A stretch of 64,000 nucleotides of DNA, from NCBI RefSeq assembly GCF_014648655.1, contig NZ_BMRN01000007.1:124001-188000 (forward strand), read 5' to 3'. This DNA comes from Streptomyces atratus (GTDB taxonomy: Bacteria > Actinomycetota > Actinomycetes > Streptomycetales > Streptomycetaceae). Of this stretch, positions 50,285 to 60,018 are shown in pieces (positions within the stretch are counted from its first letter, which is position 1; the number at the start of each line of letters is the position of its first letter). The translations under genes were made by a program, and so were the position numbers. The notes beneath the pieces are model-generated. The model was not told the origin of the DNA, made no database searches, and was given only the letters and a program-made list of their open reading frames with translations.

Positions 50285-52237
50285 ATGACGGCCGAGCTGG
50301 TCCGGGGGCAGAACCACACCTTGCCCCAGACCCGTCTGGAGATCCGGGTATCGGCCGGCACGCCCGTCGTGGCCGGTGCCACGCTCGGCGACGAGGACGG
50401 CACCGTGCACGGCACCGAGTGGGTCGCCCATCCGGGATCGCCGCAGCTGCCCGGGCTCGAGGTGTCCGGACAGGCCGCCGCCGAACACCGGCTCGCCGTG
50501 GACCTCGACGCCCTGCCGGCCTCGGTGCACCGGGTCACCGTGCTGCTGGCCCTGCCCACGGGCGTCGGCGGACCGGTCCGGTTCGGCGCGGTCGCCTCGC
50601 CGTTCGTCGCCGTGACCGGGCTCGAAGGCAGCGAGATCGCCACCTTCACCCTCACCGGCCTGGACACCGAGTCCGCCGTCACCGCCCTGGAGCTCTACCG
50701 CCGCCAGGGTGCCTGGAAGGTCCGCGCCGTCGGTCAGGGCTACGCGGGCGGCCTCGCCGCCATGCTCGCCGACCAGGGCCTGACGCAGGCGGCCGAGCTG
50801 GCCCACTCGATCCAGGACGCCGTCGCCCGCGCGATGGCCCGCTCGGTCGCACCGCCCCCGCCGCGCACCCCGGACAGTGACCGGGTCGGTCACGGCACGG
50901 GCCCCGTACCGCCCTCGGACGGCCGCAGGCATCCCGTCGCACCGCCGACGGCCACCCAGCCCCCCGAGCCGCTCGCCGAGCCCATCACCCCGCCGTCCGC
51001 GGCCACGACGGGCGGCCCCATCAACTACGCGCACCCGCGCCGTCAGGCATCTGCACCCCCGCCGCCCCCTCCCGCCGCCCCGCCCGCCGAGCCGGGCCAC
51101 GCCGCCCGGCCCGTCGCCGGGGATGCGACCGGCTGGTCCATGGAGGAGCGCCTCTACAACCAGATATGGGGCATGTTCGAGGACCTGGCCCGCACCACCG
51201 CCGCGTACCGCAGCGCCGTCGACTTCGCAGAGTCCCGCATGGACCAGGAGCTCGACCGGTCCTTGTCCGACCCGCGCAACCGGATCGGCGGCGCCGGCGA
51301 CCGGGCCCGCGAACAGGCCCGTGCCAAGCGCGACGAGCTGACCGCCCGGGCTCGCGAGGTCCTCGATCGCGACCTCGCCCAGCTCGCCGCCGAGTCCGCC
51401 GTCGTGGAACCCGCGCTCCCCGCCGCGTACGCGGGATGGGACAACCCCGTCTGGCACGCCTATCGCGTCCCGATGGAGACCCCCATGGCGCTGCGCATCG
51501 GCGACCTCCATCTGCCCGAGAGTCCCGACCTGCGGATCCCGCTACTGGTCCGGCTCCCTCTGGAACGAGGGATCTGGGTCGACAGCGGCCGTACGGCCTC
51601 CGAGGCCGCAGCCCTGATGGACACCGCCCAACTGCGCCGCCTGGCCATGGAGAACGCGGTCGCGCACGCGGCCCGGCTGCTGGCCGTCTACCCGGCCGAC
51701 GAGTTCTCCGTCCATGTCATCGACCCCGCGGGCTCGGCGGCCGGAGCGCTTGCCCCCCTGGTCGAATCCGGGGCCCTCGCCGGGCCGCCCGCCGCCGGAG
51801 CCGGGGGAGTGGCCTCGGTCCTTGCGCAGCTCACCCGGCGCGTCGACCTGGTGCAGATGGCGATCCGGGCCGGCGCCGCCGATTCGCTTCCGCCGGACCT
51901 CGACACGGGTGAACAGCTGCTGATCGTCAACGACTTCCCGCACGGCTTCGACGACCGGGCGGTCACCCAGCTGCGCTACCTCGCAGACGAGGGGCCCTCG
52001 GTCGGCGTCCATCTGCTGATGGTCGCGGACCGCGAGGACGCCGGCGCGTACGGGCCGGTGCTCGACCCGCTGTGGCGCTCGCTGCTCCGGATCACGCCGG
52101 TCGCCGACGACCACCTGGCCGATCCCTGGGTGGGCCACGCCTGGACGTACGAGCCGCTGGGAATGCCGCCCGGCAGCCGGGTCCTTGAGCAGGTGCTCGC
52201 CAGGGTGGCCGCGGCCCGACACCCCCGGCGCCCCTGA
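50285..52237 (+). CDS. TerD-domain fusion protein with C-terminal FtsK-like region
   Basis: 650 aa. Residues 1-170 form a TerD-type domain (RLEIRVSAGTPVVAGATLG, FAAxx-like TFTLTGLDTESAVTALELYRRQGAWKVRAVGQGYAGGL). A Pro/Ala-rich linker (about 195-275) is followed by a charged coiled-coil region (YNQIWGMFEDLARTTAAYRS, DRAREQARAKRDELTARAREVLDRDLAQLA) and a C-terminal domain from about 400 (ALRIGDLHLPESPDLRIPLLVRLPLERGIWVDSG, EQLLIVNDFPHGFDDRAVTQLRYL, LMVADREDAGAYGPVLDPLW). The last part resembles the N-terminal lobe of FtsK/HerA-like ATPases but lacks a Walker A, so it is probably non-catalytic. Likely a stress-scaffold protein. Confidence 0.8.
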   Translation: MTAELVRGQNHTLPQTRLEIRVSAGTPVVAGATLGDEDGTVHGTEWVAHPGSPQLPGLEVSGQAAAEHRLAVDLDALPASVHRVTVLLALPTGVGGPVRFGAVASPFVAVTGLEGSEIATFTLTGLDTESAVTALELYRRQGAWKVRAVGQGYAGGLAAMLADQGLTQAAELAHSIQDAVARAMARSVAPPPPRTPDSDRVGHGTGPVPPSDGRRHPVAPPTATQPPEPLAEPITPPSAATTGGPINYAHPRRQASAPPPPPPAAPPAEPGHAARPVAGDATGWSMEERLYNQIWGMFEDLARTTAAYRSAVDFAESRMDQELDRSLSDPRNRIGGAGDRAREQARAKRDELTARAREVLDRDLAQLAAESAVVEPALPAAYAGWDNPVWHAYRVPMETPMALRIGDLHLPESPDLRIPLLVRLPLERGIWVDSGRTASEAAALMDTAQLRRLAMENAVAHAARLLAVYPADEFSVHVIDPAGSAAGALAPLVESGALAGPPAAGAGGVASVLAQLTRRVDLVQMAIRAGAADSLPPDLDTGEQLLIVNDFPHGFDDRAVTQLRYLADEGPSVGVHLLMVADREDAGAYGPVLDPLWRSLLRITPVADDHLADPWVGHAWTYEPLGMPPGSRVLEQVLARVAAARHPRRP

Positions 52238-52344
52238 GCCCTGGAGCGGAAGCGACTCCGTATCAGCGCCCCTGACCTGCTCTTTTGAAAGATCTTTACC
52301 CTTCCCTTTACCTTTCCTTGGTGCTCCCTGTACTGTTCTTTGGG

Positions 52345-52501
52345 CGGAGGGGAGTACTCCCATACGCGGCGTGCCCGTCAGTACGGACTGTGACCGGTCC
52401 CGGGGCGCCGGCCCGTGGTGCGCAGCCCGTGCGCCCGGGTGGAAGAGACCTCCGGCAGCGACGACGCTGATCAGTAGCCGTAGCGAACTGCCGGAGGCGC
52501 A
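52345..52501 (+). promoter_or_regulatory. yybP-ykoY manganese riboswitch controlling terC
   Basis: Conserved elements are GGGGAGTA (52349-52356), CGTCAGTACGG (52376-52386) and the closing GGAAGAGACCTCCG (52441-52454). P1 pairs CGGAGG (52345-52350) with CCTCCG (52449-52454). The P1 3' strand lies within CCTCCGGCAG (52449-52458), which is a perfect 10-bp complement of CTGCCGGAGG (52488-52497), the stretch holding the terC Shine-Dalgarno. The two helices exclude each other: ligand-stabilised P1 should free the ribosome site and switch terC on. The family is known to sense Mn2+. Confidence 0.88.
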
Positions 52502-53506
52502 GTGGACGTTTCATGGACCCTCTGGGTGCTGACCATTCTTGGTCTGTCAGCCCTTATTGCCGTCGACTTCTTCATCGGGCGCAAACCCCATGATGTGACG
52601 ACCAAGGAAGCCGGGATCTGGACGATCATCTGGATCGCGCTGGCCGCGCTCTTCGGACTCGGCCTGCTGGTCTTCGGTGAGAGCCAGGCGTCGGGCGAGT
52701 TCTTCGCCGGCTTCATCACCGAGAAGTCGCTCAGTGTCGACAACCTCTTCGTCTTCGTCCTGATCATGGCGAAGTTCTCGGTCCCCTCCCACCTCCAGCA
52801 ACGGGTGCTGCTCGTCGGCGTGTTGATCGCGCTGGTGCTGCGAGCGGTCTTCATCGCTGCCGGTGCCGCCGTCATCGCCAACTTCTCGTGGGTCTTCTAC
52901 ATCTTCGGCGCGTTCCTGATCTACACCGCCTGGAAGCTCATCCAGGAGGCGCGGGCCGACGAGGAAGAGGAGGAGTTCGAGGAGAACCGACTCCTCAAGA
53001 CGATCGAGCGCCGCTTCGGGGTCGCTGACCGGTACCACGGCACCAAGCTCTTCATCCGCAACAACGGCAAGCGCGTCCTGACGCCGCTGATGGTCGTCAT
53101 GCTCGCCATCGGCACCACCGATGTGCTGTTCGCCCTGGACTCCATCCCCGCGATCTTCGGCCTGACCCAGGACCCGTACATCGTCTTCACCGCCAACGCC
53201 TTCGCTCTGATGGGGCTGCGGCAGCTGTACTTCCTGATCGGCGGGCTGCTGAAGAAGCTGGTCCACCTCAGCTACGGCCTCTCGGTCATCCTCGGCTTCA
53301 TCGGCGTGAAGCTGGTGCTGCACGCACTGCACGAGTCCGGAGTGCACGTCCCCGAGATCTCCATCCCGGTCTCGCTCGGCGTCATCTGCGGCGTGCTGGT
53401 GATCACCACGATCACCAGTCTCATCGCCAACAAGAAGCAGGAGCAGGCCGAGACGGCCGCGGAGGCGGACAAGGCCGCGGAAAAGGGTTCCAGCATCGAC
53501 GCCTGA
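52502..53506 (+). CDS. TerC-family membrane protein (probable manganese exporter)
   Basis: 334 aa with about nine transmembrane helices. Family motifs: FITEKSLSVDNLFVFVLIMAKF near 75-97 and TTDVLFALDSIPAIFGLTQDP near 205-225, whose acidic residues line the ion path. A charged cytoplasmic loop with poly-Glu (DEEEEEFEENRLLKTIERRFG) lies near 150-170. TerC/Alx/YceF proteins export Mn2+, and the riboswitch in front supports this. The start is GTG 52502 right after GGAGGCGCA. A terminator hairpin follows at 53552. Confidence 0.94.
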   Translation: MDVSWTLWVLTILGLSALIAVDFFIGRKPHDVTTKEAGIWTIIWIALAALFGLGLLVFGESQASGEFFAGFITEKSLSVDNLFVFVLIMAKFSVPSHLQQRVLLVGVLIALVLRAVFIAAGAAVIANFSWVFYIFGAFLIYTAWKLIQEARADEEEEEFEENRLLKTIERRFGVADRYHGTKLFIRNNGKRVLTPLMVVMLAIGTTDVLFALDSIPAIFGLTQDPYIVFTANAFALMGLRQLYFLIGGLLKKLVHLSYGLSVILGFIGVKLVLHALHESGVHVPEISIPVSLGVICGVLVITTITSLIANKKQEQAETAAEADKAAEKGSSIDA

Positions 53507-53551
53507 CCGCGGCGGACGGCCCGGCGGTCGTCCGGCCGGGCAGGAACCGGC

Positions 53552-53594
53552 ACCGGCCGGGGCGAGCAACTGTCCGTTGCCCGCCCCGGCCGGT
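53552..53594. terminator. Bidirectional terminator between terC and the MBL-fold gene
   Basis: Outer 13-bp arms ACCGGCCGGGGCG (53552-53564) and complement (53582-53594) plus an inner GCAAC/GTTGC pair (53566-53570, 53576-53580) with a 5-base loop and one A-C mismatch, forming an almost continuous 19-bp stem between convergent genes. Confidence 0.88.
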
Positions 53595-53629
53595 GTCTGT
53601 ACGGGTGGAGAGCGCCCCCGCGGCTGCCG

Positions 53630-54286
53630 TCACCAGCCGCGGGCGCGCCACTGCGGCAGCTGCGGACGCTCGTCGCCGAGCGTGGTGTCGTGACCGTGGC
53701 CCGGATAGACCCAGGTCTCGTCGGGCAACTGGTCGAAGAGCTTGGTCTCCACATCGTGGAGCAGGCTCGCGAAGGCCTCGGGATCCTTGTGCGTATTGCC
53801 GACCCCGCCCGGGAAGAGGCAGTCCCCGGTGAACAGATGCGGGGCGCCGTGCGGGTCGTCGTAGACCAGCGCGATGGAGCCCGGGGTGTGACCGACGAGG
53901 TGACGTGCGGTCAGGGCGACCCGGCCCACCAGGATCGTGCCGTTGTCGTCGACCAGGACATCGGTCGGGACCGGGATGCCCTCGGCGTCGTACCGCCCGG
54001 CATACGTACGCGCGCCGGTGGCCGCCACCACCTCGCCGAGCGCCTGCCAGTGGTCGCCGTGCCGATGGGTGGTGACGACGGAGGCGATGCCGTCGTCACC
54101 GATCAGCCGCAGCAGGGTCCCGGCCTCGTTGGCCGCGTCGATCAGGAGCTGCTCGCCGGTGGCCCGGCAGCGCAGCAGATAGGCGTTGTTGTTCATCGGG
54201 CCGACGGCGACCTTGGAGATCATCAGATCCGTCAACTCGTGTACATCCGCACGCCCGCCGACCTTGACCGTTCCGCTGTACGTCAT
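53630..54286 (-). CDS. Metallo-beta-lactamase fold hydrolase (glyoxalase II-like)
   Basis: 218 aa. The zinc motif HxHxDH is in TTHRHGDHWQAL near 75, with HLVGHTPGSIALVY, FTGDCLFPGGVGNT and VYPGHGHDTTLGDERP providing the remaining ligands. This set matches hydroxyacylglutathione hydrolase-type enzymes; actinomycetes lack glutathione, so a mycothiol thioester is a reasonable guess. Next gene upstream on the same strand is a predicted mycothiol-dependent enzyme, ending 10 bases before this start, which supports a shared thiol role. Confidence 0.88.
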   Translation of the reverse strand: MTYSGTVKVGGRADVHELTDLMISKVAVGPMNNNAYLLRCRATGEQLLIDAANEAGTLLRLIGDDGIASVVTTHRHGDHWQALGEVVAATGARTYAGRYDAEGIPVPTDVLVDDNGTILVGRVALTARHLVGHTPGSIALVYDDPHGAPHLFTGDCLFPGGVGNTHKDPEAFASLLHDVETKLFDQLPDETWVYPGHGHDTTLGDERPQLPQWRARGW

Positions 54287-54296
54287 ACGTCTCAGC

Positions 54297-54986
54297 CTAT
54301 AGCGGGGGCAGTGCGGGAAGGGGGCCGCCTTCGACGGTCAGCGCCGAGCCGTCACGGCGTCCGCAGAGCCAGCCGAGCAGCTCGGCGGCCGTACTGCGGA
54401 CCGTGACTGGACCGCCTTCCGCGCCGCCGCCCGTCGTCCAGGTCCGGCCCTTGTCGTCGGCCACACCCGTGGACACGACATCGGGGTGCCCGCCGAACCG
54501 CTCGGCGAGGAAGTCGATCTCCCGGGTGACGAACTCGTCCGGGAGATCCTCCAGCTCGTAGCCGATACCCAGGTCGACATGGTGCAGCTCGACCTCGACG
54601 CGGCGGCGGAAGGGGATCCGGGAGGCCGAGTCGGTCACGCCGTTGCGCAGCGTGACCGTGCGGGACCAGTCGGCCGGGGCCGAGGCGGCGTCCATGAAGC
54701 GGGCCGCGCTCTCGGCCAGGTCGGCCAGCTGCTCGGCCTTCGGCCGGGGTGCGTCCCGCTCGATGTCGCGGTCGCGGGTTTCGCTGTCTGCGTACATCGG
54801 CCGGCCCTGGAGAACATTTACGAGCGCGTCGGCGTTACGAGAGAGGTGCGCAACGACATGGCCGCGGCTCCAGCCCGGCAATCGCGACGGCTCGGCAAGT
54901 GCGGCGCCGTCCAATTTTCCGGTGGCGCTGAGCAGCCGGTCGGTCGCTTCACGTACGGCGCCCAGGTCGTGCGCATGATCAATCAT
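54297..54986 (-). CDS. Maleylpyruvate isomerase family mycothiol-dependent enzyme
   Basis: 229 aa, DinB-like four-helix bundle (MDMPI). [22 protein letters not shown] is the first helix; [20 protein letters not shown] near 40-60 has the metal-binding His; [21 protein letters not shown] near 133 holds the second pair of His; and the C-terminal MDMPI_C part ends [22 protein letters not shown]. These proteins use mycothiol as thiol cofactor. The ATG 54986 start follows a leaderless promoter. Overlapping ORF extension to 55295 is rejected. Confidence 0.88.
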   Translation of the reverse strand: MIDHAHDLGAVREATDRLLSATGKLDGAALAEPSRLPGWSRGHVVAHLSRNADALVNVLQGRPMYADSETRDRDIERDAPRPKAEQLADLAESAARFMDAASAPADWSRTVTLRNGVTDSASRIPFRRRVEVELHHVDLGIGYELEDLPDEFVTREIDFLAERFGGHPDVVSTGVADDKGRTWTTGGGAEGGPVTVRSTAAELLGWLCGRRDGSALTVEGGPLPALPPL

Positions 54987-54993
54987 GAGGCTG

Positions 54994-55022
54994 AGCCTAG
55001 CCTCGCCACTCATTCGGGTGAA
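54994..55022 (-). promoter_or_regulatory. Leaderless promoter of the mycothiol-dependent enzyme gene
   Basis: On the minus strand: TTCACC (55022-55017), 17 bases, TAGGCT (54999-54994), then 7 bases to ATG 54986. Both hexamers and both spacings fit a Streptomyces vegetative promoter producing an mRNA that starts at or next to the start codon. uvrA lies divergently 175 bases away. Confidence 0.75.
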
Positions 55023-55161
55023 GGAGTCCGTGGCCGTCCGTAAATCGAATGCGCGTGCTATACGCTCGGAGTCGAAAGCTTCGTACATCGCTGTGGCGCC
55101 CCCCATACCCTGGGACAGGGGCTCAGTTCCCCCACTTCTCTCCAGAAAGGTGCGGACCGGC

Positions 55162-58100
55162 GTGGCCGACCGTCTCATCGTCCGTGGCGCTCGCGAGCAC
55201 AACCTCAAGAACGTCTCGCTCGACCTCCCCCGCGACTCCCTCATCGTCTTCACCGGGCTTTCCGGGTCGGGCAAGTCGTCTCTCGCGTTCGACACGATTT
55301 TCGCCGAGGGACAGCGACGCTACGTGGAGTCCCTCTCCTCGTACGCCCGCCAGTTCCTCGGCCAGATGGACAAGCCGGACGTCGACTTCATCGAGGGCCT
55401 CTCGCCCGCCGTCTCCATCGATCAGAAGTCGACCTCGCGCAATCCGCGCTCGACGGTCGGCACCATCACGGAGGTCTACGACTACCTCCGGCTGCTCTTC
55501 GCCCGGATCGGCAAGCCGCACTGCCCCGAGTGCGGCCGCCCCATCTCGCGCCAGTCGCCGCAGGCCATCGTCGACAAGGTGCTCGGTCTTCCCGAGGGCA
55601 GCCGTTTCCAGGTGCTCTCGCCGCTGGTGCGTGAGCGCAAGGGCGAGTTCGTCGACCTCTTCGCCGATCTGCAGACCAAGGGCTACAGCAGGGCCCGGGT
55701 CGACGGCGAGACCATCCAGCTCTCCGAGCCGCCCAAGCTGAAGAAGCAGGAGAAGCACACCATCGAGGTGGTCATCGACCGCCTCACGGTGAAGGACAGC
55801 GCCAAGCGCCGGCTGACCGACTCGGTCGAGACCGCGCTCGGGCTCTCCGGCGGCATGGTCGTGCTCGACTTCGTCGACCTCCCCGAGGACGACCCCGAGC
55901 GTGAGCGGATGTACTCCGAGCACCTCTACTGCCCGTACGACGACCTCTCTTTCGAGGAGCTGGAGCCGCGCTCCTTCTCCTTCAACTCGCCCTTCGGCGC
56001 CTGCCCCGACTGCACGGGAATCGGCACGCGGATGGAGGTCGACCCCGAGCTGATCGTCCCCGACGAGGAGAAATCGCTCGACGAGGGCGCGATCCACCCC
56101 TGGTCGCACGGCCACACCAAGGAGTACTTCGGGCGGCTGATCGGCGCGCTCGCCACAGCCCTCGGATTCCGTACGGACATCCCGTGGGCCGGGCTGCCGC
56201 AGCGCGCCAAGAAGGCCCTGCTCCACGGCCACAAGATCCAGACCGAGGTCCGCTACCGCAACCGCTACGGTCGCGAGCGCGCCTACACCACCCCCGCCTT
56301 CGAGGGTGCGGTGCAGTTCGTCAAGCGGCGGCACTCCGAGGCCGAGAGCGACTCCAGCCGGGAGCGCTTCGAGGGCTACATGCGCGAGGTGCCCTGCCCG
56401 ACCTGTGAGGGCACCAGGCTCAAGCCGATCGTCCTCGCGGTCACGGTGATGGAGAAGTCCATTGCCGAGGTCTCCGCGATGTCGATCAGCGAGTGCGCCG
56501 AATTCCTCGGCCGGATGAAGCTGAACGCCCGCGACAAGAAGATCGCCGAACGGGTGCTGAAGGAGGTCAACGAGCGGCTGAGGTTCCTGGTCGACGTCGG
56601 CCTCGACTACCTCTCGCTGAACCGCGCGGCAGGCACTCTGTCCGGCGGCGAGGCCCAGCGCATCCGGCTCGCCACCCAGATCGGCTCCGGACTCGTCGGC
56701 GTGCTCTACGTGCTGGACGAGCCGTCCATCGGTCTGCACCAGCGGGACAACCACCGGCTGATCGAGACCCTGGTCCGGCTCCGTGACATGGGCAACACGC
56801 TCATCGTCGTCGAGCACGACGAGGACACCATCAAGGTCGCCGACTGGGTCGTCGACATCGGCCCCGGCGCCGGTGAGCACGGCGGCAAGGTGGTCCACTC
56901 CGGATCGCTCAAGGAACTGCTGGGCAACGGTGAGTCGATCACCGGTCAGTATCTGACCGGCAGGAAGTCGATCGCGATGCCCGACATCCGGCGCCCCGTC
57001 GACCCGTCACGCAGGCTCACGGTGCACGGTGCCCGGGAGAACAACCTCCAGGACATCGACGTCTCCTTCCCGCTCGGCGTGCTCACGGCCGTCACGGGTG
57101 TCTCGGGCTCCGGAAAGTCGACGCTGGTCAACGACATCCTCTACACCCACCTGGCACGCGAGCTGAACGGCGCCAAGTCGGTGCCCGGCCGCCACACCCG
57201 GGTCGACGGGGACGACCAGGTCGACAAGGTGGTGCACGTCGACCAGTCGCCCATCGGCCGTACGCCCCGGTCCAACCCGGCCACGTACACCGGCGTCTTC
57301 GACCATGTCCGCAAGCTGTTCGCGGAGACGATGGAGGCGAAGGTGCGCGGCTATCTGCCGGGTCGCTTCTCCTTCAACGTCAAGGGCGGCCGCTGCGAGA
57401 ACTGCTCCGGCGACGGCACCATCAAGATCGAGATGAACTTCCTGCCGGATGTGTACGTCCCGTGCGAGGTCTGCCACGGAGCGCGCTACAACCGGGAGAC
57501 CCTGGAGGTCCACTACAAGGGCAAGTCCATCGCCGAGGTGCTGGACATGCCGATCGAGGAGGGCCTGGAGTTCTTCGAGGCCGTCCCGACGATCGCCCGT
57601 CACCTCCGCACGCTCCACGAGGTAGGCCTCGGATACGTCAGGCTCGGCCAGTCCGCGCCGACGCTCTCCGGCGGCGAGGCACAGCGTGTGAAGCTCGCGA
57701 GCGAGCTGCAGAAGCGCTCCACCGGCCGCACGGTCTACGTCCTGGACGAGCCGACCACGGGTCTGCACTTCGAGGACATCAGCAAGCTCATCAAGGTGCT
57801 CTCCGGGCTGGTCGACAAGGGCAACTCGGTGATCGTCATCGAGCACAACCTCGATGTGGTCAAGACCGCGGACTGGGTCATCGACATGGGCCCCGAAGGG
57901 GGCAACGGGGGTGGTCTGGTCGTCGCCGAGGGAACCCCGGAGCAGGTCGCCGGGGTTCCGGCCAGCCACACCGGCAAGTTCCTCCAGGGCATCCTGGACC
58001 CGGACCGGGTGAGCGAAGCCTCGGTGCCCGCGGCACGTCAGCCCGTGCGGAAGGTGACCACGAAGAAGACGGTCGCTGCGAAGTCGGCCCCGGTCAGGAA

Positions 58101-58221
58101 GACGGCCACGGCCAGGACGAGCGCGGGCCAGGCCGCCAAGTCCGCTACCGCCAAGACCGCCAAGACGGCTGAGGCGAAGAAGCCCGCGGCGAAGCAGGCG
58201 ACCCGCGCGCGCAAGGCCTGA
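55162..58221 (+). CDS. uvrA: Excinuclease ABC subunit A
   Basis: 1019 aa, ABC-type ATPase that first detects DNA damage and loads UvrB. Walker A of domain I is [15 protein letters not shown] near 33; signature [18 protein letters not shown] near 492; Walker B/D-loop [15 protein letters not shown]. Domain II has [18 protein letters not shown] near 650, [15 protein letters not shown] and [13 protein letters not shown] near 862. Zinc sites: CPECGRP (about 126) and CENCSGDG with CEVCHG (about 746-775). The last 60 residues are a Lys/Ala/Thr-rich tail ([21 protein letters not shown]) not seen in E. coli, probably unstructured DNA-contacting. The start was set at GTG 55162 (GTG GCC GAC CGT), the family N-terminus. 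Confidence 0.96.
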   Translation: MADRLIVRGAREHNLKNVSLDLPRDSLIVFTGLSGSGKSSLAFDTIFAEGQRRYVESLSSYARQFLGQMDKPDVDFIEGLSPAVSIDQKSTSRNPRSTVGTITEVYDYLRLLFARIGKPHCPECGRPISRQSPQAIVDKVLGLPEGSRFQVLSPLVRERKGEFVDLFADLQTKGYSRARVDGETIQLSEPPKLKKQEKHTIEVVIDRLTVKDSAKRRLTDSVETALGLSGGMVVLDFVDLPEDDPERERMYSEHLYCPYDDLSFEELEPRSFSFNSPFGACPDCTGIGTRMEVDPELIVPDEEKSLDEGAIHPWSHGHTKEYFGRLIGALATALGFRTDIPWAGLPQRAKKALLHGHKIQTEVRYRNRYGRERAYTTPAFEGAVQFVKRRHSEAESDSSRERFEGYMREVPCPTCEGTRLKPIVLAVTVMEKSIAEVSAMSISECAEFLGRMKLNARDKKIAERVLKEVNERLRFLVDVGLDYLSLNRAAGTLSGGEAQRIRLATQIGSGLVGVLYVLDEPSIGLHQRDNHRLIETLVRLRDMGNTLIVVEHDEDTIKVADWVVDIGPGAGEHGGKVVHSGSLKELLGNGESITGQYLTGRKSIAMPDIRRPVDPSRRLTVHGARENNLQDIDVSFPLGVLTAVTGVSGSGKSTLVNDILYTHLARELNGAKSVPGRHTRVDGDDQVDKVVHVDQSPIGRTPRSNPATYTGVFDHVRKLFAETMEAKVRGYLPGRFSFNVKGGRCENCSGDGTIKIEMNFLPDVYVPCEVCHGARYNRETLEVHYKGKSIAEVLDMPIEEGLEFFEAVPTIARHLRTLHEVGLGYVRLGQSAPTLSGGEAQRVKLASELQKRSTGRTVYVLDEPTTGLHFEDISKLIKVLSGLVDKGNSVIVIEHNLDVVKTADWVIDMGPEGGNGGGLVVAEGTPEQVAGVPASHTGKFLQGILDPDRVSEASVPAARQPVRKVTTKKTVAAKSAPVRKTATARTSAGQAAKSATAKTAKTAEAKKPAAKQATRARKA

Positions 58222-58231
58222 CGACACCGCT

Positions 58232-58274
58232 ACAGAAGCGGCGACCCCCGGAAATCGGAGGCCGCCGCTTCTGT
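58232..58274 (+). terminator. uvrA terminator
   Basis: Perfect 12-bp stem, ACAGAAGCGGCG (58232-58243) with complement (58263-58274), 19-base loop, 11 bases after the stop. Confidence 0.82.
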
Positions 58275-58643
58275 CGGTACGGTGCGCCCCTTGCCGCAGG
58301 CCCCGGTACGGCTGCACGCCCACCGGAACTCGGTGAGGCCTGCGCCGCTCCCACCCCCGCACGTCCCCAGGTACCCCGGTCCGCCCGCTCGTCCCAGGAG
58401 CGGCCCGGTCCGCCCGCGCGCCTCTGCCCATACGCCCCCGTTCCTCCCGTCCCATCGCCCCTGGCCCTCTGACCAGGGACAACCGGACTTGGGTGGCCCG
58501 GCCACCGACCCCCTGATCTCCGCCGGTATCGTCGGTTCTGTCACCGATGGCGCTGATGCCCGCGGGTACCCCTGGTGCTCCCGGTGCCTCAGCCGCCCCC
58601 GGTAACCCCTCTGCATCCTGCCCCCCTGACCAGTGGAGACCGC
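58275..58643. other. C-rich intergenic stretch before the Rieske gene
   Basis: About 370 bases with no credible gene. From about 58310 to 58480 the + strand is strongly C-rich and G-poor (many CCC and CCG runs). Such tracts can serve as Rho loading sites when transcribed. The Rieske promoter must lie in the right-hand part; none is clear. Confidence 0.45.
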
Positions 58644-59072
58644 ATGCCCGGCCAGCCCGCCGCCCGCCGTACCGTGCTGAAGGGTGCCGCTCTCGCCGGC
58701 GCTGCCGGGCTTGGAGTGGCCGCCTGCTCGACCGAATCGAAGCTCGGTCATGCCGAGACGCCGACGCCGACCGCCCCCGTCCAGCTCGGCGCGGCGGAAG
58801 AGGTTCCGGTCGGCGGATCCAAGCTCTACCGCGACCAGCGGGTCATCGTCACGTGCCCGGCCAAGGGCCAGTACAAGGCGTTCAGCGCCCAGTGCACCCA
58901 CGCGGGCTGCCTGCTGGACAAGGTCGAGGACAACGTGGGGAACTGCCCCTGCCACGGCAGCCGCTTCGATACGACGACCGGTAAGGCGATGCAAGGCCCG
59001 GCGACCGCGCCGCTGTCCTCGGTCCCGGTCCGGATCGAGGGCGGAAAGCTCGTCGCGGGCCCCGACGCCTGA
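58644..59072 (+). CDS. Rieske [2Fe-2S] lipoprotein
   Basis: 142 aa. Twin-arginine signal with lipobox: ARRTVLKGAALAGAAGLGVAAC, Cys near residue 29, so it is exported folded and lipid-anchored. The Rieske cluster motifs are CTHAGC (about 91-96) and CPCHGS (about 110-115), giving two Cys and two His ligands, followed by GPATAPLSSVPVRIEGGKL. Likely an extracytoplasmic electron-transfer protein; the partner is unknown. ATG 58644 has GGAG upstream. The gene is single and converges with the helix-turn-helix gene (20-base gap). Confidence 0.93.
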   Translation: MPGQPAARRTVLKGAALAGAAGLGVAACSTESKLGHAETPTPTAPVQLGAAEEVPVGGSKLYRDQRVIVTCPAKGQYKAFSAQCTHAGCLLDKVEDNVGNCPCHGSRFDTTTGKAMQGPATAPLSSVPVRIEGGKLVAGPDA

Positions 59073-59091
59073 CGCGCTGCCGGGGACGGAC

Positions 59092-60018
59092 TCACTCCCA
59101 GTCCCAGTCGATGCCGACCAGGCCGGGCCGTACCCCCTGCTCCACCAGGTGAACGGTCCGGTGCCGGCCGGTGAGCGTGAGATCCGCACGGGCGCCGCGT
59201 GGCGCCCCCGCCGAGACCTGGGTGAAGCTCCGGCACCGTACCGGCAGCGCTGCCTCGTCGAAGCCCACCTGCAGCACGTACTGTCCGCCGCCGAAGCTGA
59301 AGCCGCGCACGTACTCGCCGCACGGCCCTCCCGTGGCGTCGTCGAAGCCGTAGCCGAAGAGGTACGTGTCTCCCGCCCTCAGCCGGGTGTCGAAGAGCAG
59401 CTCCGCGACGAGCACTCCCGTCTCCCGGTCCCAGCGGACCCGCCCCGTCCGGCAGTTCTCCCGGGCCGCCACCTCCACCCGCGCCGGATCGCAGCCCGGA
59501 TCACCCCGGTAGACGGCGAGATAGCGGTCGATGTCGTCCCGGTGCGCGCGCACCACATGCTGCGACTCCCGTTGCCGCAGTTCCCGGCCGGGCCCGATCC
59601 GTATCCGCTCGTGATGCCCCACGGTGTGCAGCCCGCCGTCCATCGGTGACCCCATCGTGGCGAGCAACCGCTCCACCGCGCCGGACGCCTCCATCAGGGA
59701 ACGGTACGAGCGCGCGGCCGGACGGTCGGCGTCCACACGGCCGTTCCCGGTCTCCAGCAGGCGGAGCAGCGAGTTCCCCGGCAGCTCCAGCACCTCCTCC
59801 AATGCCTTCACAGCCCGCAGGGACTCGGTGCGCTGCGGGCGCCTGACCCCCTGCTGCCAGTAACTCAGGCTGGTCACACCGACCTTGACCCCGCGGTGTG
59901 CGAGATGGTGCTGCACCCGCTGGAGCGGCAGCCCGCGCACCGAGAGTGCGGTGCGCAGTGCCAGATGGAACGGGCCGGTGTGCAGCACCTGCGCCAGCTC
60001 GGCCTCGGTGTGCTGCAT
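59092..60018 (-). CDS. Helix-turn-helix protein with unknown C-terminal domain
   Basis: 308 aa. The N-terminal region (about 15-90) is XRE-like: FHLALRTALSVRGLPLQRVQHHLAHRGVKVGVTSLSYWQQGVRRPQRTESLRAVKALEEVLELP, with SLSYWQQGVRRP as the recognition helix. The rest (about 95-308) is a beta-rich domain (RVRWDRETGVLVAELLFDTRLRAGDTYLFGYGFD, GGQYVLQVGFDEAALPVRCRSF) of unknown function common in Streptomyces. GGAGG precedes ATG 60018. Divergent from the papain-like protease gene, so it may regulate it (inference). Confidence 0.82.
   Translation of the reverse strand: MQHTEAELAQVLHTGPFHLALRTALSVRGLPLQRVQHHLAHRGVKVGVTSLSYWQQGVRRPQRTESLRAVKALEEVLELPGNSLLRLLETGNGRVDADRPAARSYRSLMEASGAVERLLATMGSPMDGGLHTVGHHERIRIGPGRELRQRESQHVVRAHRDDIDRYLAVYRGDPGCDPARVEVAARENCRTGRVRWDRETGVLVAELLFDTRLRAGDTYLFGYGFDDATGGPCGEYVRGFSFGGGQYVLQVGFDEAALPVRCRSFTQVSAGAPRGARADLTLTGRHRTVHLVEQGVRPGLVGIDWDWE

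Noticed and set aside
55049..55095. CGAAT...GTGCT and CGAAAGCTTCG sequences upstream of uvrA as LexA boxes
   Set aside because: Too many mismatches to the CGAAC-N4-GTTCG consensus.
58282..58605. 107-aa ORF between uvrA and the Rieske gene
   Set aside because: Pro/Arg-rich, no ribosome site, and lies in a C-rich tract; looks non-coding.
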